The notes under the pieces: generated by a model
The model's input: only the letters and a program-made list of their open reading frames with translations
What the model was told of the DNA's origin: nothing
Databases searched by the model: none
Program-made: the position numbers and the translations under genes
Shown: positions 6,688-9,189 of the stretch, in pieces
How the letters are laid out: every line of letters starts with the position of its first letter
Position numbering within the stretch: position 1 is the first letter of the stretch
NCBI GenBank assembly: GCA_030152565.1
Contig: JASLJE010000030.1
Coordinates: 1 to 9,189, forward strand
DNA from: Peptoniphilaceae bacterium
GTDB lineage: Bacteria > Bacillota > Clostridia > Tissierellales > Peptoniphilaceae
DNA length: 9,189 nucleotides
Reading direction: 5' to 3'

Positions 6688-7680
6688 ATGAGAGTAGCAA
6701 TTATTGGTTTAGGTACCATATCACAAATCCACCTTCCCATTATTAAAACTATGGAAGAAGTAGACTTGGTAGCAGTATGCGACATAGATGAGAAAAAGAA
6801 AATTGAAGGTATAAACTTTTATACTGACCACAAAAAGATGTTGGAAGAAGAAAATTTGGACATGGTCCACATTTGCCTTCCCCACTATCTTCATAGCCAG
6901 GTTAGCAAGGACTGTCTAGACCAGGGGGTAAATGTTTTATTGGAAAAACCCTTGGGCTTAAACTACCAGGAAGGTCTGGACCTTTATAAGTATAGCTTGA
7001 ACAAGAAGGCCAAACTGGCTGTTTGTTTTCAAAATAGGCTCAACAGGACAGTTCTAGACTTGGAAAAGATAAAGGATGAGAAAACCTATGGTCAGGTGGT
7101 AGGAGTCAAGGGGCTAGTTACCTGGTACAGGTCTAAGGACTACTATGATCAGGCACCTTGGAGAAGTCAAATGGCCTATGCAGGTGGTGGAGTAATGATT
7201 AATCAATCTATCCATACCCTGGATTTAATGTATCTATTTGCTGGTAGGGCCAAGGATCTTAAGGGGGGAATAGACAATATTTTCCATGAAGATATAGAAG
7301 TTGAAGATATGGCCTATGCCAATATAAACTATGAAAACCAGGCTAGAGGCCTATTTATCTCTACAGTATCAAATATAGATAACTCCAGTGTGGAAGTGGA
7401 AGTTTTCTTTGAAAGAGCAAAGTTTATTATAAAAAACAATAAACTATTTAAGATAGATGACGAGGGAGAGTGGATCTACCTAAGCCAGGATGAAAAGTTC
7501 CAAGGATCTAAGTTCTACTATGGAGCTGGTCATGAAAAACTAATCAAGGGTTTTTACCAGGCTGTAAGAGAAGACACTAATAACTATATAGGTATAGACC
7601 AGGCCCTTGAGTCCATAAAGCTAATAGACGGTATAAGAGAGTCCAGTAGATTGGGACAAAGAGTATATTTGGAGGATTAA
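6688..7680 (+). CDS. Gfo/Idh/MocA family NAD(P)-dependent sugar oxidoreductase B
   Basis: A 330-residue paralogue of oxidoreductase A. The Rossmann loop is IIGLGTISQIH (5-15), with Ser12 replacing the third Gly of GxGxxG. CDID (31-34) closes strand 2, and LPHYLH (64-69) and EKPLG (86-90, catalytic Lys87) follow. The substrate domain keeps YYDQAPWR (152-159) and GGGVMINQSIHTLDL (166-180), with His176 and Asp179 as probable catalytic residues. Both paralogues thus share the YYDQxxWR and NQxxHxLDL signatures, which suggests similar substrates or opposite directions of the same redox step. It immediately precedes TIM-barrel B, its stop codon directly touching that gene's ATG, mirroring the A pair. 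It lacks the C-terminal insertion seen in A. As distal gene behind a hairpin it is probably made at lower levels. Family certain, reaction unknown. Confidence 0.92.
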   Translation: MRVAIIGLGTISQIHLPIIKTMEEVDLVAVCDIDEKKKIEGINFYTDHKKMLEEENLDMVHICLPHYLHSQVSKDCLDQGVNVLLEKPLGLNYQEGLDLYKYSLNKKAKLAVCFQNRLNRTVLDLEKIKDEKTYGQVVGVKGLVTWYRSKDYYDQAPWRSQMAYAGGGVMINQSIHTLDLMYLFAGRAKDLKGGIDNIFHEDIEVEDMAYANINYENQARGLFISTVSNIDNSSVEVEVFFERAKFIIKNNKLFKIDDEGEWIYLSQDEKFQGSKFYYGAGHEKLIKGFYQAVREDTNNYIGIDQALESIKLIDGIRESSRLGQRVYLED

Positions 7681-8550
7681 ATGAAGAAATTAAATTTAGG
7701 TGTACAAATGATGATGGTCAAGGATAAGGTGGCTGAAAAAGGACTTTATCCAGTTATGGAAGACTTGAACAAGATGGGTTTTTCCCAAGTAGAAGTATCT
7801 CAAATAGATATGACGGAAGAAAATATAGAAGGATTTAAAAGGGCAAAAAAAGAATTAGGTATGGAAGTTTTAGCCATATCAGCTCCTCTTTATGAAAACC
7901 CTATGGACCCTAAGGCCCTATACTTGGAAAAGGACCACAAGGAACTAGTAGAGCTATGTAAGGCCCTAGATACATCCTATATAAGAATAGGAATGATGCC
8001 CTTAACTATTATGGATAAGAAGGCTGAAATCATAAGCTTTGCCAAGGACATGGAAAAAATAAGTAAGCTTTTAGAAGAAGAAGGTATTAAACTTTACTAC
8101 CATAACCACCATGTGGAATTTGTTAAATTGGATGGAGACTATATAATAGACCTTCTAGAAGAATATGCTCCAAGTGTAGGCTTTGAAATAGACGTTCACT
8201 GGGTACAAAGGGGGGGAAATAACCCTGTAGATATTATCCATAGAATGGATGGTAAAATAGATCTTCTTCACTTAAAAGACTATATCTTAATGCCTTTGTC
8301 AGCAGAAGACTTTGACTTTAGTAAGATGGATGAATTTATGAAGACCTTTACAGGCAACATAAGATTTGCTGAAGTTGGAGAAGGAACCCTAAATTGGGAT
8401 AAGATAATAGAGGCAGGTATAGAAAGTAAGACAAAATACTTCATCATAGAACAAGATGACACCTATGGTAAAGACGTTTATGAATGTCTGAAAAATAGCA
8501 AGAAAAATCTAGATGAAATAGCTAGAAGAAATTCTTGGGAATTTATATAA
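7681..8550 (+). CDS. TIM-barrel sugar isomerase/epimerase-like protein B (possible hydratase/lyase)
   Basis: A 289-residue xylose-isomerase-like TIM-barrel protein, only distantly similar to protein A. Key blocks are YYHNHHVEF (139-147), FEIDVHWVQRGGNNP (168-182), LLHLKD (195-200), FAEVGEGTLNW (229-239) and FIIEQDD (254-260). Likely metal ligands are Glu146, Asp171, His197 and Glu257. This YHNHxxEF / DxxWxxxGG / LHxKD / EVGxG / EQD pattern is typical of the 'sugar phosphate isomerase/epimerase' group that accompanies Gfo/Idh/MocA dehydrogenases. Some members catalyse elimination, hydration or epimerisation of 3-keto sugars instead of phospho-sugar isomerisation. GGAGG at 7671-7675, inside the previous gene, sits 5 nt before an ATG that directly follows the previous TAA, so translation is probably coupled. 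It is the last gene before a strong terminator. Fold is sure, reaction is inferred from context only. Confidence 0.87.
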   Translation: MKKLNLGVQMMMVKDKVAEKGLYPVMEDLNKMGFSQVEVSQIDMTEENIEGFKRAKKELGMEVLAISAPLYENPMDPKALYLEKDHKELVELCKALDTSYIRIGMMPLTIMDKKAEIISFAKDMEKISKLLEEEGIKLYYHNHHVEFVKLDGDYIIDLLEEYAPSVGFEIDVHWVQRGGNNPVDIIHRMDGKIDLLHLKDYILMPLSAEDFDFSKMDEFMKTFTGNIRFAEVGEGTLNWDKIIEAGIESKTKYFIIEQDDTYGKDVYECLKNSKKNLDEIARRNSWEFI

Positions 8551-8556
8551 GACTAG

Positions 8557-8582
8557 AAAGATGGTATCCTACCATCTTTTTT
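8557..8582 (+). terminator. Rho-independent terminator closing the operon
   Basis: Bases 8557-8566 (AAAGATGGTA) pair perfectly with 8570-8579 (TACCATCTTT) to form a 10-bp stem with a three-base loop. A run of six T covers 8577-8582. It starts 6 nt after the stop codon of TIM-barrel protein B. The tail is on the plus-strand downstream side; the 5' A-run is short, so activity in the reverse direction would be weaker. Confidence 0.9.
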
Positions 8583-8595
8583 AGTATGATAAATT

Positions 8596-8603
8596 AGAGG
8601 TGA
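8596..8603 (+). promoter_or_regulatory. Shine-Dalgarno site for the AlkD-like gene
   Basis: AGAGGTGA closely matches the anti-Shine-Dalgarno complement and lies 4 nt (7 nt from the AGAGG core) before the ATG at 8608. It identifies the start of a gene that has no stop codon in the window. Confidence 0.8.
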
Positions 8604-8607
8604 TAGG

Positions 8608-9189
8608 ATGGAAGATTTGAAAGTTTTACTTAAGGAACACGGGGATGAAGATACCCGTCAACAAATGGAAGCCTATATGAAAAATAAGTTTTCCTTCTTA
8701 GGGATAAAGACTCCCCTTAGAAGGGAATTAACCAAGGACTTCTTAAGAGAAAAGAGAAGGGAAAAGGCCTTGGACTGGAACTTTATCTTTTGGACCTGGC
8801 AGCAGGATGAAAGAGAATTTCAATACCTGGGCCTGGACTATTTTAAAGCCATGGACAAGTATTTAAAGTTTGAAGACATGGACAAGATTAGATACCTGGA
8901 TACCCATAAGTCCTGGTGGGACAGTGTGGATGGCCTTCACAGGTCTCTGGGTAGACTTTCCCTAAGGGATGAAAGATTAAAGGATCTTATGCTTGACTGG
9001 AGTCAGGATGAAAACATGTGGATAAGAAGACTGGCCATAGACCACCAGCTCCACCTAAAGGAAGCTACAGATAAAGAACTTTTAGGAAATATTATAAAAA
9101 ACAATCTGGGAAGTGATGAGTTTTTTATAAACAAGGCCATAGGTTGGGCTCTTAGAGACTATAGTAAGACCGATCAGGCCTGGGTGAAA
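8608..9189 (+). CDS. AlkD-like DNA alkylation repair protein (3' truncated by window edge)
   Basis: The first 194 residues of a HEAT-repeat DNA glycosylase-like protein of the DNA_alkylation (AlkD/AlkC) family, which removes alkylated bases such as N3- and N7-alkylpurines without flipping the base. Recognisable blocks are FSFLGIKTPLRR (28-39), THKSWWDSVD (99-108), MWIRRLAIDHQL (137-148) and FFINKAIGWALRDYSK (172-187). Trp104, Asp108 and Trp180 align by motif with the catalytic or DNA-contacting Trp/Asp/Trp of Bacillus cereus AlkD (W109, D113, W187). Family members are about 210-240 residues, so a few dozen are missing. The ATG follows AGAGGTGA (8596-8603). The gene lies behind a terminator and its function is unrelated to sugar use, so it is a separate transcription unit by inference; I found no convincing promoter in the short gap. 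Confidence 0.9.
   Translation, partial: MEDLKVLLKEHGDEDTRQQMEAYMKNKFSFLGIKTPLRRELTKDFLREKRREKALDWNFIFWTWQQDEREFQYLGLDYFKAMDKYLKFEDMDKIRYLDTHKSWWDSVDGLHRSLGRLSLRDERLKDLMLDWSQDENMWIRRLAIDHQLHLKEATDKELLGNIIKNNLGSDEFFINKAIGWALRDYSKTDQAWVK

Larger units (their letters stand above)
1..8582 (+). other. Putative sugar/uronate catabolic operon (5' end outside window)
   Basis: Eight plus-strand genes follow one another with gaps of 8, 8, 9, 1, 1, 48 and 0 nt and end at a strong intrinsic terminator. No promoter-sized gap exists between any of the first six genes, so they are very likely co-transcribed. The 48-nt gap before oxidoreductase B holds a terminator-like hairpin, so the last two genes may be transcribed at a lower level. 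The gene content (uronate isomerase, HAD hydrolase, GH3 glycosidase, two TIM-barrel isomerase-like proteins, two Gfo/Idh/MocA oxidoreductases and a GPH sugar symporter) supports uptake and intracellular breakdown of a small glycoside. The promoter, any regulator and probably further hexuronate genes would lie upstream of base 1. Confidence 0.8.

Noticed and set aside
4008..7680. myo-Inositol catabolic (iol) genes as an explanation for the oxidoreductases and TIM barrels
   Set aside because: IolG, IolE and IolI share these folds, but no IolB, IolC, IolD or IolJ homologue is present, and the context is uronate and glycoside use.
3131..8550. C-glycoside deglycosidase (DgpBC-type) operon as the specific identity
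   Set aside because: The small beta-rich partner subunit expected next to the catalytic barrel is absent in this window; the broader 3-keto pathway idea is kept as a hypothesis only.
8585..8590. TATGAT as a -10 box for the AlkD-like gene
   Set aside because: No recognisable -35 element sits about 17 nt upstream (that region is the terminator stem), and the implied start site would fall in the ribosome-binding site.
1..9189. Insertion sequences, CRISPR repeats, tRNA genes, riboswitches or phage elements
   Set aside because: Coding genes fill nearly the entire window, the gaps are at most about 57 nt, and no repeat array, inverted-repeat-bounded element or structured RNA beyond the two terminators was visible.

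Overview
The window reads as one densely packed plus-strand carbohydrate-utilisation operon from a low-GC anaerobic Firmicute. A Peptoniphilaceae/Tissierellia-type or clostridial host is my guess, from AT-rich sequence, heavy use of AGA/AGG for Arg, ATA for Ile and CTA/TTA for Leu, almost no CGN codons, and strong purine-rich Shine-Dalgarno sites. The taxonomic call is inference only. Gene order is: uronate isomerase (3' part of uxaC, 1-525), HAD-superfamily hydrolase (534-1358), cytoplasmic family 3 glycoside hydrolase of the NagZ-like type (1367-3121), TIM-barrel sugar isomerase/epimerase-like protein A (3131-4006), Gfo/Idh/MocA oxidoreductase A (4008-5156), GPH-family sugar:cation symporter (5158-6639), an intrinsic terminator-like hairpin, Gfo/Idh/MocA oxidoreductase B (6688-7680), and TIM-barrel protein B (7681-8550). 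A strong terminator (8557-8582) closes the unit. A separate gene for an AlkD-like DNA alkylation repair protein (8608 onward) then runs off the window.

A working model for the operon: the GPH symporter imports a small glycoside or glycuronide. The GH3 enzyme and/or the two oxidoreductase plus TIM-barrel pairs release its monosaccharides, and any released glucuronate or galacturonate enters the classical hexuronate route through UxaC. The repeated pairing of an NAD(P)-dependent Gfo/Idh/MocA dehydrogenase with a xylose-isomerase-like TIM-barrel protein is the most interesting part. It resembles the redox '3-keto' glycoside routes known for levoglucosan (LgdA/LgdB1/LgdB2), C-glycosides (DgpA/DgpBC) and the E. 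coli ycjQRS cluster, in which a sugar is transiently oxidised at C3, then eliminated, hydrated or epimerised, and re-reduced. Here such a module sits with a hydrolytic GH3 enzyme and a uronate isomerase. Whether this is a known pathway variant or a new one cannot be decided from sequence alone.

Intergenic distances inside the operon are 8, 8, 9, 1, 1, 48 and 0 nt. The only sizeable gap (6640-6687) is filled by a 10-bp hairpin with a U-rich tail, and the next ribosome-binding site follows immediately. The operon is therefore split into a promoter-proximal block (uxaC to transporter) and a distal block (oxidoreductase B plus TIM-barrel B) that probably depends on terminator read-through. I saw no tRNA, rRNA, insertion sequence, CRISPR array or transcriptional regulator, and no gene-free stretch longer than 300 bases.
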